In this document: positions 8,702 through 18,107 of the stretch, piece by piece | How the letters are laid out: the number at the start of each line of letters is the position of its first letter | How positions within the stretch are numbered: the stretch's first letter is position 1 | Assembly (NCBI RefSeq): GCF_020966775.1 | Contig: NZ_JAJKFV010000029.1 | Location: 985,001-1,049,000 of the forward strand | From: Rhodopirellula halodulae | GTDB taxonomy: Bacteria > Planctomycetota > Planctomycetia > Pirellulales > Pirellulaceae | Length of the DNA: 64,000 nucleotides | Direction: 5' to 3' | Notes under the pieces: generated by a model | Databases searched by the model: none | What the model was told of the DNA's origin: nothing | Seen by the model: the letters and a program-made list of their open reading frames with translations, nothing else | Translations under genes and position numbers: made by a program

Positions 8702-9916
8702 TCAGGTCAGCTCCGCCACCGCATCCGCCAACCGTTCGTATTGCTCGATCGAGTTGTAGGCTTGAGCGGAAATTCGCAAGCAGACATTCTCTTCGTCGAA
8801 TCGAAAGATTGGTAGCTCAAGACGATGTTTCGCGCGAAGCGTTTGTCGGATCGCTAGGATCTCTGCGTTGGAGTGGTTCTTCCATGCTGGAATGGGAATG
8901 GTTGCGAGGCTTCCCAGCATCGATTCAGGAGCCGGTTCCGCGAGAGCCAGACGGTCCAACAAGAGTCGCCGGGCTTGGACGACCAAATCGTGGTTTCGTT
9001 TGATCAGCCCGTCCAACCGGTTGCTCTCTCGTGACGGAAAAAGATTCGCGAGGAAATCAATGGCGGTGGGCAAAGCGATCAGGGGCGATGGGTCAAAGGT
9101 CCCCGGCCAATTGAACTGACTTTGGAATGGCGTTGGACCAAAACCCTCTAAGTTTGCCCCGTGGCTGATGATAGATGGCAAGACTTCCGATTGGTGTTCG
9201 GCGGCGACGTGGAGAAAGCCGGATACCTTCGGGCCACACCACCATTTGTGATGATTCGCGGTGTAGTAGTCCGCATTGAGTTCCGACAAGTTCAGCGGGA
9301 GCATTCCTGGGGCGTGGGCACCATCGACCATGACTCGGGTGCCGTTGGAATGGGCGATGTCAACGAGTTCAGCGATCGGGAAAACGATCCCGGTGGGGCT
9401 GGTCACATGATCCAACAACATCCACTTGGTGTTTGGTGTGAGCTGTGTTCGGATTGCGTCGAGGACTTCATCCGGATGTCGAATCGGAAACGGCACCTGA
9501 GCGTTCAGCACGCTTGCTCCGGCCGACCTCGCGGCTTCTTGCACCGCGTTGATGCATGCGTTGTAGCCATGGTTGGTGACCAGGATTTGATCGTCAGCTG
9601 AAAGAGGAAGTGAGCGTATAACGGCGTTGACACCTTCGGTGGCATTTCGAACGAACGCGATGTCATTAGGAGAGGCATTCACCTCTTTGCCCACGACCTG
9701 TCGGACTCGATCCAGCTTCGGCAGCAGAGATCGTTCGGGGGCGAGGAATTCGATCGGATCGTTTTCCAACTGCCTCTGCCAATGATGTTGCTCTTCGAAA
9801 ACACAGCGAGGCGTCGCGCCGAACGAGCCATGATTCAGAAAGTCGAGGTCCTTGCGAATCAGCCAGGCGTTGGAGTCAGTCAATTTTGATTTCCGATGCG
9901 AGAGAGTGAATGCCAA
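8702..9916 (-). CDS. Class-V aminotransferase, isopenicillin-N-epimerase-like
   Basis: A 404-residue fold-type-I PLP enzyme. Visible family features are the opening FLNHGSFGATP, the phosphate-binding NATEGVNAV, the VDGAHAPGMLPL block with the PLP-pyridine Asp, and ANHHKWWCGPK, whose Lys should form the Schiff base. Such proteins act as epimerases, desulfurases or cysteine/selenocysteine lyases, and the substrate cannot be deduced. There is no ATG at the 5' end: the frame opens with TTG at 9916, with another TTG at 9883, so the start is uncertain by about 11 codons. It is divergent from the esterase-like gene. Confidence 0.87.
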   Translation of the reverse strand: MAFTLSHRKSKLTDSNAWLIRKDLDFLNHGSFGATPRCVFEEQHHWQRQLENDPIEFLAPERSLLPKLDRVRQVVGKEVNASPNDIAFVRNATEGVNAVIRSLPLSADDQILVTNHGYNACINAVQEAARSAGASVLNAQVPFPIRHPDEVLDAIRTQLTPNTKWMLLDHVTSPTGIVFPIAELVDIAHSNGTRVMVDGAHAPGMLPLNLSELNADYYTANHHKWWCGPKVSGFLHVAAEHQSEVLPSIISHGANLEGFGPTPFQSQFNWPGTFDPSPLIALPTAIDFLANLFPSRESNRLDGLIKRNHDLVVQARRLLLDRLALAEPAPESMLGSLATIPIPAWKNHSNAEILAIRQTLRAKHRLELPIFRFDEENVCLRISAQAYNSIEQYERLADAVAELT

Positions 9917-10072
9917 GTGGCAATGATTGAGTTGTTCGTGTTACGCCGATGGTATGCAGGTTGTCCCGTCAACGAGGCTTCAAGGCTTCGGTTATGATGA
10001 CCTGCAAATGGCATTTTGGTGATCTGCTTTGCGAACGATTGGCTGAGTGAACCGAAAGCGGCGGAGGTGGTG

Positions 10073-10994
10073 ATGCTCGTTCATACAGAACTAAAACCCA
10101 TCGTGTTGGGTCGACGACTATGGATCAGTTGTTTGATTGTGGTGTTCGTGAGCTTTGTTCAGAAGGCCTGTTTGGCTGACGAGTCGTCACCCGCTGTACA
10201 TCGCGACTTGGTCTACGCGAAGCTGCCTCAGCGAGAGCTGAAACTCGATTTGGTCGTGCCCCAATCCGAGACCAAACCGCCATTGGTGGTTTGGATCCAT
10301 GGTGGTGGTTGGCGAAATGGCTCTCGCAAGAATCCACGCTTGGATGCCCTGACTCAGCATGGATTCGCCTTGGCCAGCATCAGCTATCGATTTTCGCAAG
10401 AAGCGATTTTTCCGGCTCAGATTCATGACTGCAAAGCTGCGATTCGTTGGTTGCGAGCCAATGCGGACCGCTATGGAGTTGATGCCGACTGGATCGCCGT
10501 GGCGGGCAGCTCGGCGGGAGGCCACCTGGCTTTGTTGCTGGGAACTTCCGGTGACGTGGACGAGTTGGAAGGCGAGATTGGTGGCAATCTGCGGCAATCG
10601 TCCCGTGTGCAGGCGGTGATCGACTTCTTCGGGCCGTCCGATTTTGTTTTGCGAGGAAAGACGCAACCGGAACGAGCCTACTCGGACCTGTCGGGAAGTT
10701 ATGCGTTGCTTGGGGGGGCAGAATGACACGGTGCCCGAGCAGATGGAGCGATTGGCGAGTCCGATTTCCTATGTGTCATCCGATGATCCACCGCTGCTGA
10801 TCTTGCATGGAACCAACGACAAGACAGTGCTCATGGATCAGAGCGAACGGATGGTTCAGGCATACGAGAAAGAGCGTCTCTCCGCCGAATTGATTGAAGT
10901 TGCTGGTGCGGGACACGGCGGCGTCCGTTTCTTCCAAGGCAAATTGATGGAGAAAGTGATCGGGTTTTTACTCGAACACCGACCTGAGAGATGA
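10073..10994 (+). pseudogene. Alpha/beta-hydrolase (esterase/lipase-like), frameshifted at a G7 run
   Basis: An ATG at 10073 with GGAGGTGG just upstream starts an exported protein (hydrophobic [14 protein letters not shown], cleavage near CLA-D). Hydrolase motifs follow: the oxyanion-hole HGGGW, the nucleophile elbow AGSSAGG, then SYALLGG. There the frame runs into a stop at 10726. The remaining third, with LLILHGTNDKTV (catalytic Asp region) and the catalytic His in GAGHGG, continues in the next frame to 10994. Removing one G from the seven at 10712-10718 joins both into one 306-residue protein of normal family length. It may be a true frameshift, a slippery-run variant or a sequencing error. 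The sulfatase gene follows on the same strand, suggesting a polysaccharide or ester catabolic context. Confidence 0.8.
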
Positions 10995-11083
10995 GTTGAA
11001 GCGTGCGATGAGTTCATCCTTGGGGGATGAAATCGAAAGTGGTGTTTGCGAGCGGTTGTTGGAACCAAAGGAAAAAAATCGTG

Positions 11084-12607
11084 ATGCGTTGGATTGAAGT
11101 GTGGATGGTGTGTCTTGTTGCCTCCAGTTTTCTGCTCACAGAGCAGGACAACGCTTTGCTGGCACAGGAACCCAAGCGTCCCAATGTCGTTTTGGTCATG
11201 GCGGATGACATGGGTTATGCGCAGACCAGCTACTACGGGCACTCGTTGCTGCGGACACCTGAGTTGGATCGGCTGGCACGCGGTGGTTTGCGACTGGACC
11301 AGTTCTATGCTGCTTCGGCGGTGTGCTCTCCGACACGAGCGAGCGTTCTGACCGGACGGTCTCCGGAGCGAACGGGGGTTCCATCGCATGGTCATGCATT
11401 GCGTCTTCAAGAACGCAGCGTTGCTGTTGCAATTCGAGAAGCGGGCTACGTGACAGGGCACTTTGGAAAGTGGCACTTGGATGGGTTGCGAGGCCCCGGT
11501 GTGCCTATTTTGGCGTCGGATCGTTTTCACCCAGGACGGTTTGGTTTCGATGTTTGGTTGTCCGTGACAAACTTCTTTGATCGAGATCCGATTTTGAGTC
11601 GACGCGGCAAATTCGAGGGATTTCAAGGGGACTCCTCGGAGGTCATCGTTGAAGAAATGCTCGATTTCGCGAAACGTTCGGTGCGTTCCAAGCAACCGTT
11701 TTTTGCGGTGGTTTGGTATGGAACTCCTCATTTGCCGTTCCGTGCTTCGCCGGAGGATATTCAGTCTCTCGTCGATGCTGGTGAAGATGCGGATGACAAA
11801 CTGGCTCGGCAGCAATTGGTCGATCGTTTGGATCAGGCGTCGCTGAACCAGTGCGGCGAGTTGGTGGCAATGGATCGAAGTCTGGGAACGCTGCGGGAAG
11901 GTTTGTCGAAGCTGGGGGCGTTGGAGCAAACGCTGATCTGGTTCTGCAGTGACAATGGTGGGCTTGCCCAAGTGAAGCCATCATCGACGGCTCCGCTTCG
12001 TGGGCACAAGTCACAACTTTATGAAGGTGGACTCCGCGTGCCTTGCGTTGTTCACTGGCCGGAGGTTGTGCGACCCAATCGCATCAGTCGCTTTCCGGCT
12101 TGCACGACCGATATCGCACCCACATTGTTGGATTTGCTGCAGTTGCCGGAGCAGTCATTGCTTTCGCCGACGGATGGAATCAGCCTCGCATCGTTGTTGA
12201 CCGAGCGAGATTGGGAAGAGACCTCAGAGAGAAACGAACCCATCGGCTTCCGATTCCGAGGAGGTTCAGCTGTCGTGGACAATCAGTGGAAGCTGCTGCG
12301 ATTGCCGAAGAAGAAGGCGGGCAAGCCCCAACAGGAACTCTATCATCTTGGGAAAGACATTGGCGAAACGACCAACCTGGCGAAGAAACACCCCGAGGTG
12401 CTGGATCGATTGAGCGGATGGTTGGACGACTGGAATCAATCCGTGGCTCAGAGCATCGCTGGGAAAGACTATTCCGAAGGTCACGTGGATCCTAACCACC
12501 CCAGTCCGAAATTTTGGACTGAAGAAGAGAACTACGAACCCTTCTTTGATGAGTGGCGGCAACGTCCCGAGTACGAAGAACGTCTGCGAGAGAAGGCTTC
12601 GTCTTAG
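11084..12607 (+). CDS. Exported sulfatase (Cys-type, formylglycine-dependent)
   Basis: From the ATG at 11084 (preceded by AAAGGAAA) the protein has 507 residues. The signal peptide is WMVCLVASSFLLTEQDNALLAQ. The alkaline-phosphatase-superfamily core begins PNVVLVMADDMGY, whose paired Asp bind Ca. The maturation site CSPTR (Cys81) is the substrate of formylglycine-generating enzyme, and GHFGKWHL and CSDNGG complete the active site. It should hydrolyse sulfate esters of algal polysaccharides outside the cytoplasm; the exact sugar is unknown. It sits behind the broken esterase gene on the same strand. A longer start at 11027 adds 19 residues ahead of the signal and is less likely. No maturase gene is in the window. 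Confidence 0.92.
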   Translation: MRWIEVWMVCLVASSFLLTEQDNALLAQEPKRPNVVLVMADDMGYAQTSYYGHSLLRTPELDRLARGGLRLDQFYAASAVCSPTRASVLTGRSPERTGVPSHGHALRLQERSVAVAIREAGYVTGHFGKWHLDGLRGPGVPILASDRFHPGRFGFDVWLSVTNFFDRDPILSRRGKFEGFQGDSSEVIVEEMLDFAKRSVRSKQPFFAVVWYGTPHLPFRASPEDIQSLVDAGEDADDKLARQQLVDRLDQASLNQCGELVAMDRSLGTLREGLSKLGALEQTLIWFCSDNGGLAQVKPSSTAPLRGHKSQLYEGGLRVPCVVHWPEVVRPNRISRFPACTTDIAPTLLDLLQLPEQSLLSPTDGISLASLLTERDWEETSERNEPIGFRFRGGSAVVDNQWKLLRLPKKKAGKPQQELYHLGKDIGETTNLAKKHPEVLDRLSGWLDDWNQSVAQSIAGKDYSEGHVDPNHPSPKFWTEEENYEPFFDEWRQRPEYEERLREKASS

Positions 12608-12633
12608 TTCGACAACGGTTCCGCAATGAGCGT

Positions 12634-13110
12634 TCAACGCCCTTCGCGTCGCATCGTCAATTCACGCTCGATCGTGCGGCCCAAGAAGTAGTTGGCTGGG
12701 AGATAGGTGTTTCGATCCAGTGGGACGCTGACTCGAACGGTGACTTCTTCCGTGTCGTCGGTGATATTCGCAGGCCGCACTTCCAATGCGTAGTCGTTGA
12801 CGCCGACGGTTCCCATGATGCGGTCAGCTTCCGCCTGAATTTCAGCATTCGTTCCGCCGGGGATGATTCCGACCCGTGCTCCTTCGTACACCGCGTTGTC
12901 GATGGTATGTCGGATCATCGACACTCGCATGAATTCGAAACCTGCGTAGAAAAACAAAAACAGCAGCGGGACAACGATGGCAAATTCCACCGCCACGACA
13001 CCTCGTCGAGCATCGTTTCTACGTGATCGTTTCAAACCGAAGGTTGTGGATTGCATGGAAGGAGCGATGTTGGGGAAGTAGCGAACGATATGGGGCCGGA
13101 GATAACTCAT
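12634..13110 (-). CDS. TadE-like pseudopilin/assembly protein (distal copy)
   Basis: A 158-residue protein with a short basic N-terminus, then RRGVVAVEFAIVVPLLFLFFYAGFEF, the glycine-valine-glutamate-containing single transmembrane helix typical of TadE-like proteins. The rest is a small periplasmic domain. TadE/F/G proteins are minor pilins or assembly factors of Flp-type (Tad) pili. The start ATG overlaps the stop of the upstream VWA gene as ATGA, arguing for the 13110 start and translational coupling; an internal ATG at 13056 would break the overlap. It is the last of four minus-strand genes and converges on the sulfatase gene after 26 bases. Confidence 0.85.
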   Translation of the reverse strand: MSYLRPHIVRYFPNIAPSMQSTTFGLKRSRRNDARRGVVAVEFAIVVPLLFLFFYAGFEFMRVSMIRHTIDNAVYEGARVGIIPGGTNAEIQAEADRIMGTVGVNDYALEVRPANITDDTEEVTVRVSVPLDRNTYLPANYFLGRTIERELTMRREGR

Positions 13111-14228
13111 TCAGTCAACACCGTGCCGAGTGTCAGAGCGATTTCACGATAGATTTCGCGGAGTTGCTCACCGTTGGTGGCGTGGAAGTGTCGGCCGCCA
13201 CCGATGGTTGCCACTTCACGCATGCGTGCGATGTCGGCACCCGCCCCGAAGGTGATCGTATGAATGGTGACATCGTCGGCGGCCAAAGAAGTTGCGACGG
13301 TGCGAGGTTCTGGGCCGCGGTTGTGACGACCATCGGTCATCACGATCATGGTGCGTTCAACAAATTCAGGTGGACGACCGCGTCGAGCGATTTGCTGGCC
13401 AGCTTGCATGCCTCGCGAGATACTGGTGAAGCCGCCGGTTCGCAAACGTCCCATCGCGTCGGTGATTTCGGCAAAGTTCTCCGTCAGTTGAACGTCCTCG
13501 GAGGCTCGGTCGTTGTACGATGCCAGACCGATTTGCTCTTCCACCGGCGTGGTGGCGAGCAGGTCGGTGAAGATCTGGATCGCGGCTCGCAAATCGGCGA
13601 AACGACTGCCGGACATGGACCCGCTGCGGTCGACCACGAGCGTAACATCGCGTTCGACGTACGTCGCCGTTGCGAAGGCTTCTGGTTCAAAGATGGATGT
13701 GCCGGTGATGTTGCCGAAGAACAGCGGGACTGGACCCGACAAAGAACCCGTCGTGCGTTGCCCGTTCACGCGAACGCCGTTGAACGGTGCTTGACCACCG
13801 GTGAATGCGTATTTCCCATCCGGTTGGCGTTCGCTGCGTCCGAATTGAAAGTCGCCATCGCCCAGCAACAGCGGTTGTCCGTTGACTAGGTTTGCTCGCG
13901 CGATCTGTTGGCCACGTCGGATGGCAGCGTTACGATCCAGAGTGTCTGCGAGCGTGGTGGCAGCGGCGTTGGCGGCCGCGTCGGTTGACGCTCGAAGTTC
14001 CGTTCGGGAAAGGTGCATCTGAGCGATGTCGATCGAAAACGCGACGATGATCAAGAAGAGGAACATCATGATGGCGATGAGTACCAGCATGGCTCCTCGA
14101 CGTGAGTTCGCTTTTTTCGCCGACGTGATGTTTTGCCCATGATCCACCACATCGCGGCACGACCAAGATTGGCGTTTGGTTTCATTCATCAACTGCGATG
14201 CCTGGCTGAAGTGGGCGAGGGAATGCAT
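13107..14228 (-). CDS. TadG-like protein with a von Willebrand factor A domain
   Basis: A 373-residue protein. After a polar N-terminus comes RRGAMLVLIAIMMFLFLIIVAFSIDIAQ, the membrane helix of the TadG/Flp-associated family. This is followed by LSRTELRASTDAAANAAA, typical of the amphipathic stretch, and a VWA domain with the metal-ion site DRSGSMSGS (about residues 200-208), TSISRGM and MTDGRHN. VWA domains with an intact MIDAS bind partner proteins through a divalent cation. It presumably works at the cell surface with the flanking TadE proteins. A second ATG at 14189 is possible. The stop overlaps the next gene by ATGA. No Tad ATPase is near. Confidence 0.86.
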   Translation of the reverse strand: MHSLAHFSQASQLMNETKRQSWSCRDVVDHGQNITSAKKANSRRGAMLVLIAIMMFLFLIIVAFSIDIAQMHLSRTELRASTDAAANAAATTLADTLDRNAAIRRGQQIARANLVNGQPLLLGDGDFQFGRSERQPDGKYAFTGGQAPFNGVRVNGQRTTGSLSGPVPLFFGNITGTSIFEPEAFATATYVERDVTLVVDRSGSMSGSRFADLRAAIQIFTDLLATTPVEEQIGLASYNDRASEDVQLTENFAEITDAMGRLRTGGFTSISRGMQAGQQIARRGRPPEFVERTMIVMTDGRHNRGPEPRTVATSLAADDVTIHTITFGAGADIARMREVATIGGGRHFHATNGEQLREIYREIALTLGTVLTE

Positions 14229-14294
14229 GACGCGGATCCGAGGGGGGCGGGCGATGGAAGGAATGATTCACCAGTGGTGTTGCTCACCGAAGGC

Positions 14295-14759
14295 TCACTG
14301 CTTGAGCATGACCGTTTGGACGGTGATTTGACGGTCCGTCAAGAAACGACCAAGTAGCGGGCTGTTGTTGGCACTGGACGCCGTGACGGAGGTGATGACT
14401 TCGGCAGCACGATCCGCATCGAGTGATTCGCCATTGGGGAATTCGATTCGGTAACCAACGATGCCGCGTGAGTCCAAGACCGCTCGGGCACGTGCTTCAG
14501 CGTCGGCGTTGCTGCGGCCGTCGCGAATGGCTTCCCGAGTGGATTCGTAAGCGGCCACATTGAGGGACTGCTTCAGGAAGATCATGCTGGACGCTTCAAT
14601 GGAACCGAAGACGAGTAGCAACAAGACCGGCAAGCAAACGGCGAACTCTACAGCGGCAACGCCTGATCGCTGTTCTCGCGAGCGAACGTTGCGCGAATTG
14701 CAACCATGGATGGATGGTCGCCGGCGGAACGGATCGCGGATGGATTGTCTGTTAACCAT
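14295..14759 (-). CDS. TadE-like pseudopilin/assembly protein (proximal copy)
   Basis: A 154-residue protein from the ATG at 14759; a TTG at 14768 is also in frame. It has a basic N-terminus, then RSGVAAVEFAVCLPVLLLLVFGSIEAS, the Gly-Val-x-x-Val-Glu-Phe helix of TadE proteins. A periplasmic tail of about 100 residues carries ESTREAIRDGRSNADAEARA, similar in layout to the distal copy (YEGARVGI...NAEIQAEADRI). The two TadE copies flank the VWA gene, consistent with a paralogous minor-pilin pair. The upstream HAMP-like gene abuts it, implying one transcript. Confidence 0.85.
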   Translation of the reverse strand: MVNRQSIRDPFRRRPSIHGCNSRNVRSREQRSGVAAVEFAVCLPVLLLLVFGSIEASSMIFLKQSLNVAAYESTREAIRDGRSNADAEARARAVLDSRGIVGYRIEFPNGESLDADRAAEVITSVTASSANNSPLLGRFLTDRQITVQTVMLKQ

Positions 14760-14768
14760 GGGAAGCAA

Positions 14769-15269
14769 TCACGCGGAGGTGGAGGGAGCATCGTCCGTTG
14801 CGGCGGAGTCTGTCTCCGTTTGCAAGCCAACACGCTGAGTCATTCGATTGAACGAATCAGCGACGTCTTTCCAAAAGTCGTTGTTGCGGAACGACAGTTT
14901 TTTAACCGGGCGTCCTTCCGCCGCGTTGACGATTTCGGTTCGCAATCGCATGATCGGTCCGGCGAATCGATTGGTTAGCTTGAGAGTGTCCAAAACGAAT
15001 GCGGGAAGCAGTGCCATCGAGATTAAAAAGAATGGCAAGAATCGGCGAACGCAATCTTCGAACGACTGTTGCCAACTGAGGTCGGGTTGTTCAAACAATC
15101 GCAGCCACAGCAACAATGCGATGGAGTTGCAGACGAACAGAATCAGCCAGTGCGAAGCGATCTTCTTAACCACACCATACTGGACGGTGCGATCAACCAC
15201 GGTGGTGGAGCGATCCTTGTGTGCAACGGGCGAACTTGCTGCGACGGGCGAATTGGCTGCGATGGACAT
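14769..15269 (-). CDS. Two-helix membrane protein with a HAMP-like C-terminus
   Basis: From the ATG at 15269 it has 166 residues; the upstream TTG at 15335 adds an unlikely Cys-rich leader. Two transmembrane helices are visible (WLILFVCNSIALLLWLRL and FLPFFLISMALLPAFVLDTL). They are followed by LTNRFAGPIMRLR and a short helical stretch with DFWKDVADSFNRM, which resembles a HAMP linker with no output domain behind it. The function is unknown; it could sense or anchor something for the downstream Tad-like genes. Its stop abuts the TadE gene, making it the likely first gene of the four-gene operon. Confidence 0.72.
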   Translation of the reverse strand: MSIAANSPVAASSPVAHKDRSTTVVDRTVQYGVVKKIASHWLILFVCNSIALLLWLRLFEQPDLSWQQSFEDCVRRFLPFFLISMALLPAFVLDTLKLTNRFAGPIMRLRTEIVNAAEGRPVKKLSFRNNDFWKDVADSFNRMTQRVGLQTETDSAATDDAPSTSA

Positions 15270-15551
15270 GGTGCATACCGTTCGGACGGTGGAGGTGCGG
15301 ACAATGCAGGTGACATGCAACCGCACAGAGCACAACGGTTGCGAACAAACCTAGTTCGCGCTGCCCCGGCGGTGGCGACATCCACCCAGCTCTTCTTCTC
15401 CTCTCGCAGAAAATCCATCGACTATGACGGTCGTGCCGGTTGTGTCAGCCAACGCCCATCGAATGGTTGGGTTGAATCGGCAATTCGGCTGACGGACAAT
15501 GGAGGCATCCTCATCCCGACCAAGGCACGCCAACCAAGGCCAGTTGCTTCC

Positions 15552-16406
15552 ATGAATAATTCAAACTCCAGCGACACGCAGTTCGCAATCATCCCCGATC
15601 GGCAATCCATCGAAACGGTTCAGCGAGACATTCGTTTTTTTCCAACCCAGAATGATTCGCCGACACTGTTGAGCCGTGATCAGGTGGCGGCCTGGAACCT
15701 CGATGGTTACTTGGGACCGTTGGATGTGTTGGATGCGGATGAAGCCATCTCACTGCGTGATTACTTTGATCAACTTTTGGCCGACACCATGGCGGAAGGC
15801 AAAGACAGCTACTCCATCAGTAGCGCGCACCTGAAGCACGCGCGGGTGTGGGACTTGCTGCAGCATCCAAAGCTCGTGAGTTATGTCTCGGATTTGCTCG
15901 GTGAGAATGTGATTGGTTGGGGATCCCATTTCTTTTGCAAGATGCCAGGGGATGGCAAGCGAGTCGATTGGCATCAGGACTGCAGTTACTGGCCACTGAC
16001 TCCCACGAAGGCCGTCACCGTGTGGTTGGCGATTGACGACGCGGATCTCGACAACGGTGGCATGGAAGTCTTCACAGGTTCGCATCAGCATGGACTGATT
16101 GATTTCGATATGACTGAATCCGATTCGGGCAACGTTTTGGACCAAGTCGTCCATGAGCCGGAAAAGTACGGTCAGCATCGCTTCACGCCGGTGCGGGCGG
16201 GGCAAGTGTCAATCCATAGCGATTTGCTGGTCCATGGGTCGGCACCCAACCAAAGTGATCGACGTCGATGTGGTTTGACGCTTCGGTATTGCCCCGCCGA
16301 TGTCACGGCGTATTTGGGATGGGAGAAGAAAGGCGTGATAGTGGCAGGCAGCGCGGATTCTGAAAAATGGCCCGGCGCGGAACGACCGGCGTCGCTTGCG
16401 AATTGA
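15552..16406 (+). CDS. Phytanoyl-CoA dioxygenase (PhyH) family protein
   Basis: The ATG at 15552 begins a 284-residue protein with the double-stranded beta-helix features of Fe(II)/2-oxoglutarate oxygenases of the PhyH family. These are LDGYLGPLDVL near the start, the metal-binding HQD at 141-143, the distal His228 in LVHGSAPN, and Arg residues after it for the 2-oxoglutarate carboxylate. It should hydroxylate an unidentified substrate in the cytoplasm. The frame remains open for 483 bases upstream, but that part covers the divergent HAMP-like gene on the other strand and has no protein-like character. No operon partner is evident; metF follows after about 215 bases. Confidence 0.88.
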   Translation: MNNSNSSDTQFAIIPDRQSIETVQRDIRFFPTQNDSPTLLSRDQVAAWNLDGYLGPLDVLDADEAISLRDYFDQLLADTMAEGKDSYSISSAHLKHARVWDLLQHPKLVSYVSDLLGENVIGWGSHFFCKMPGDGKRVDWHQDCSYWPLTPTKAVTVWLAIDDADLDNGGMEVFTGSHQHGLIDFDMTESDSGNVLDQVVHEPEKYGQHRFTPVRAGQVSIHSDLLVHGSAPNQSDRRRCGLTLRYCPADVTAYLGWEKKGVIVAGSADSEKWPGAERPASLAN

Positions 16407-16622
16407 ATTCGAAGTTCGTCGGACGCGGTTTACGAAGCCAGCGGCGGTTGATGGTGCTTGCGAAAAAACGGTAAAGAAGTGGCGTGGGCGGGCGATGGAT
16501 GATGGTCTCGCGTTTTCGGATCCGCTGGCGGTGTCTATACTGGTCCATCCCCTTTTGAGTCGCGTGATCGCGAAGTGCCGCCCGAATTTCGCGGTGGCAG
16601 AAACCCTTTTTGATGTTGTTTT

Positions 16623-17480
16623 ATGACTCTGGCATCCCTTTATCAGTCCAACGAATGTGCCGTTTCGTTTGAGCTTTTTCCGCCGAAAACGCCCGAAGGA
16701 GTGGACCTGCTTTGCAAGAATGTGGAGCGGTTGATGCAGTTCGGCCCGAAGTACTTCACCTGCACTTACGGAGCGGGCGGATCCAGCCGGGGAACGACGT
16801 TGGAAGTGCTGAAAAAGGTGAAGGAGATCACCCGGTTGCCCGTTGCTTCTCACCTCACTTGCGTCGGATCGACGGTGGAAGATTTGACCGGGTATCTGCA
16901 ACAGGCCAAAGAACAAGGCGTGGATTACATCGTCGCTCTCCGTGGAGACCCGCCCAAGGGCACCGACCAGTTCGAGAAAACGGAGGGCGGACTGAAGTAT
17001 GCCAACGAGTTGGTCGAGTTGATCCGTGAAAAATTTGGTGACCTCGGGATTGCCGTGGCCGGCTATCCCGAAACGCATCAAGAGGCGGTCGACTTTGACA
17101 CGGATTTGGCCAATCTAAAACGCAAGGTGGACGCGGGAGCGGACATCGTGATCACGCAGTTGTTCTACGACAACACTGACTTTTACCGGTTCCGAGATGC
17201 GTGTGATGCGATCGGAATCAATGTCCCCATCGTTCCCGGCGTCTTGCCGGTGACCAACTTCAAACAGGCACAACGAATCGCTTCGATGTGCAAGGCGTCG
17301 ATCCCGGACGCATTGCAATCGGCCATGACCGAGAACGATGATCCGCAACATCAATTTCGCGTTGGGGTGGATCATGCTCGAGAGCAGACCATCGATCTTC
17401 TGAAGAACGGTGTGCCTGGTATTCACTACTACGTTCTAAATAAGAGCGAAGCGGCCGCCGAGCTGCTGGACGGTTTATAG
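16623..17480 (+). CDS. metF: Methylenetetrahydrofolate reductase
   Basis: A 285-residue protein of the standard bacterial MetF length. It starts MTLASLYQ, followed by the FAD-barrel landmarks VSFELFPPKTPEG, TCTYGAGGS, SHLTCVG, GVDYIVALRGDPP, AVAGYPETH, DAGADIVITQLFYD and PIVPGVLPV. It reduces 5,10-methylene-THF to 5-methyl-THF for methionine synthesis. A TATACT sequence at 16536 is a plausible -10 element upstream. The gene is apparently monocistronic. The window also holds folD at 41.8 kb, which makes the MetF substrate, but the two are far apart. Confidence 0.97.
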   Translation: MTLASLYQSNECAVSFELFPPKTPEGVDLLCKNVERLMQFGPKYFTCTYGAGGSSRGTTLEVLKKVKEITRLPVASHLTCVGSTVEDLTGYLQQAKEQGVDYIVALRGDPPKGTDQFEKTEGGLKYANELVELIREKFGDLGIAVAGYPETHQEAVDFDTDLANLKRKVDAGADIVITQLFYDNTDFYRFRDACDAIGINVPIVPGVLPVTNFKQAQRIASMCKASIPDALQSAMTENDDPQHQFRVGVDHAREQTIDLLKNGVPGIHYYVLNKSEAAAELLDGL

Positions 17481-17818
17481 ATGGCCGACGCGTCTTCCTG
17501 AGGTTGATCGGAATGGCTTGAATGAAGCGGATTGGTCACACGACGTAAGCCGTGCACCGACCGAGCGGCCAAGGCGTGCATTGATTATGCTTCATTCTAA
17601 AAAGCTCGCTTTGGTTAGCGGGGCTTCATGTCGCTTTGTCGGCGAATAGTGTTGCCATCCGTTTCTTTGGCGTCTTGTGTATCCTCACAACCGGAACCAT
17701 CGGTCGGTGGGTTGTGGTCAATTGACGCTTTTGACCGATCAGAAGAGGCTGCGAACGTCGAAAACGTGTGTGCAGAGCTAAGCTTTTGTGTCCACACCCT
17801 TTCGAACGAGACGGCACT

Positions 17819-18010
17819 ATGTTCGCTCCCATTCCAATCCAGCCACAGATTTTCACCGTTCACGGTCTGACCTATCGGGTTGCCCCGGTGACTCAGAAGA
17901 GCGAGAACGAAGACCCGCAAGTTTCGCGACGACGCGAAGAGCGAGGTCGGAAGCAATCTCGCGATGAGCGTTCTGATTCCGATGATCAGCACATCGATCG
18001 CGAAGCCTAG
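17819..18010 (+). CDS. Possible small protein of 63 residues
   Basis: A short frame from the ATG at 17819 encodes a protein beginning MFAPIPIQPQIF followed by HGLTYRVAP, then a highly charged Arg/Glu/Asp-rich tail (RRREERGRKQSRDERSD). The codon use looks ordinary for the neighbourhood, but there is no clear ribosome-binding site and no family I recognise. It could equally be chance. Confidence 0.35.
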   Translation: MFAPIPIQPQIFTVHGLTYRVAPVTQKSENEDPQVSRRREERGRKQSRDERSDSDDQHIDREA

Positions 18011-18073
18011 ACAGCGCAATCGGTCGGACGTTTGGGAACTGCGAACGTCGCGCGAGCAGCTGTTTGCTTGAGC

Positions 18074-18107
18074 ACAAAAAACGGCGAGACCGTTTGGCCT
18101 CGCCGTT
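18074..18107 (-). terminator. Rho-independent terminator of the PQQ propeller gene
   Basis: Read on the minus strand, AACGGCGAG and CTCGCCGTT form a strong stem followed by six T, 30 bases after the propeller stop codon. Confidence 0.85.

Noticed and set aside
13023-13889. A 288-codon plus frame across the VWA and TadE genes
   Set aside because: It is antisense to two overlapping, well-recognised genes and shows no domain.
15069-15551. Upstream extension of the PhyH frame
   Set aside because: The extension covers the divergent HAMP-like gene, lacks family similarity, and the ATG at 15552 starts exactly at a plausible N-terminus.
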